From contig JBOGCF010000020.1 of assembly GCA_051656605.1 (NCBI GenBank), forward strand, positions 62,001 through 126,000: a stretch of 64,000 bases of DNA, written 5' to 3'. Every line of letters starts with the position of its first letter. Within the stretch, counting starts at the first letter, position 1. Both the position numbers and the translations under genes were made by a program. Below are positions 63,953-64,000 of the stretch, one piece after another. The stretch is from UBA12018 sp051656605 (GTDB lineage Bacteria; Bacteroidota; Bacteroidia; Bacteroidales; CAMTPD01). Under the pieces are notes generated by a model. It did not search any database, was not told the DNA's origin, and worked only from the letters and a program-made list of their open reading frames with translations.

Positions 63953-64000
63953 GGCAATTCATCTTTAAGATCTGGCAACAAGGTATATATAAAAAAACCG

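Overview
The window comes from a chromosome of the order Bacteroidales, most likely a Bacteroides-like gut organism. The evidence is a SusC/SusD pair, Bacteroidetes -7 boxes (TAnnTTTG) in front of many genes, GH20/GH92/GH2/GH43 glycosidases with Bacteroidetes-style signal peptides, BlaI-M56 gene sets, and a carboxyspermidine dehydrogenase-type gene followed by bcp and recA. No rRNA, tRNA, CRISPR array or intact insertion sequence was seen. I cannot name the species from the sequence alone.

Layout. 1-408: the end of a nitronate monooxygenase. 476-9617 (minus): a five-gene efflux operon (lipoprotein adaptor, RND pump, TolC-like channel, second RND pump, small membrane protein), translationally coupled through four genes. 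10236-12238 (minus): an AT-rich two-gene cassette, a DUF4041 plus GIY-YIG nuclease preceded by an unrecognised 217-residue protein; this is the best candidate for a little-described, probably anti-phage, system. 12352-17854: a secreted M60 metallopeptidase diverging from an IclR regulator and a two-heme, hydrazine-synthase-alpha-like secreted protein; the divergent intergenic region carries four 22-bp tandem repeats. 17988-22400: a tight catabolic operon (DeoC-family aldolase, FGGY kinase, unrecognised multi-pass permease, iron alcohol dehydrogenase) ending in a strong terminator. 22752-27400: an AT-rich SusC/SusD pair with its own terminator.

27575-30527: DUF3667 protein, small secreted protein, TerC-family protein, small hypothetical. 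30672-35268: GH92 alpha-mannosidase and GH20 hexosaminidase. 35694-42219: ECF sigma factor, THUMP-like methyltransferase, polyamine dehydrogenase-bcp-recA, a second array of about 22.5-bp repeats, and a TPR protein. 42379-50933: GH2 beta-galactosidase, NERD nuclease-like protein, PER-like class A beta-lactamase, MFS transporter, second GH20. 51438-58529: small AT-rich gene, S9 dipeptidyl peptidase, GNAT acetyltransferase, PfkB kinase, MFS transporter, GH43. 58778-62147: BlaI-type repressor with two tandem M56/BlaR1-like sensors. 62236-63952: cupin-like lipoprotein and secreted alpha/beta hydrolase.

How the parts fit: the exported hexosaminidases, mannosidase, galactosidase, M60 peptidase and S9 peptidase suit stepwise removal of sugars and peptides from host glycoproteins or similar material, with SusC/SusD as an import route. 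Efflux, beta-lactamase and BlaI/M56 genes give an envelope-stress and drug-resistance layer. The DUF4041 cassette looks like a defence insert in an otherwise ordinary chromosome. All functional assignments are by recognition of motifs in the translated sequence; no database search was run.
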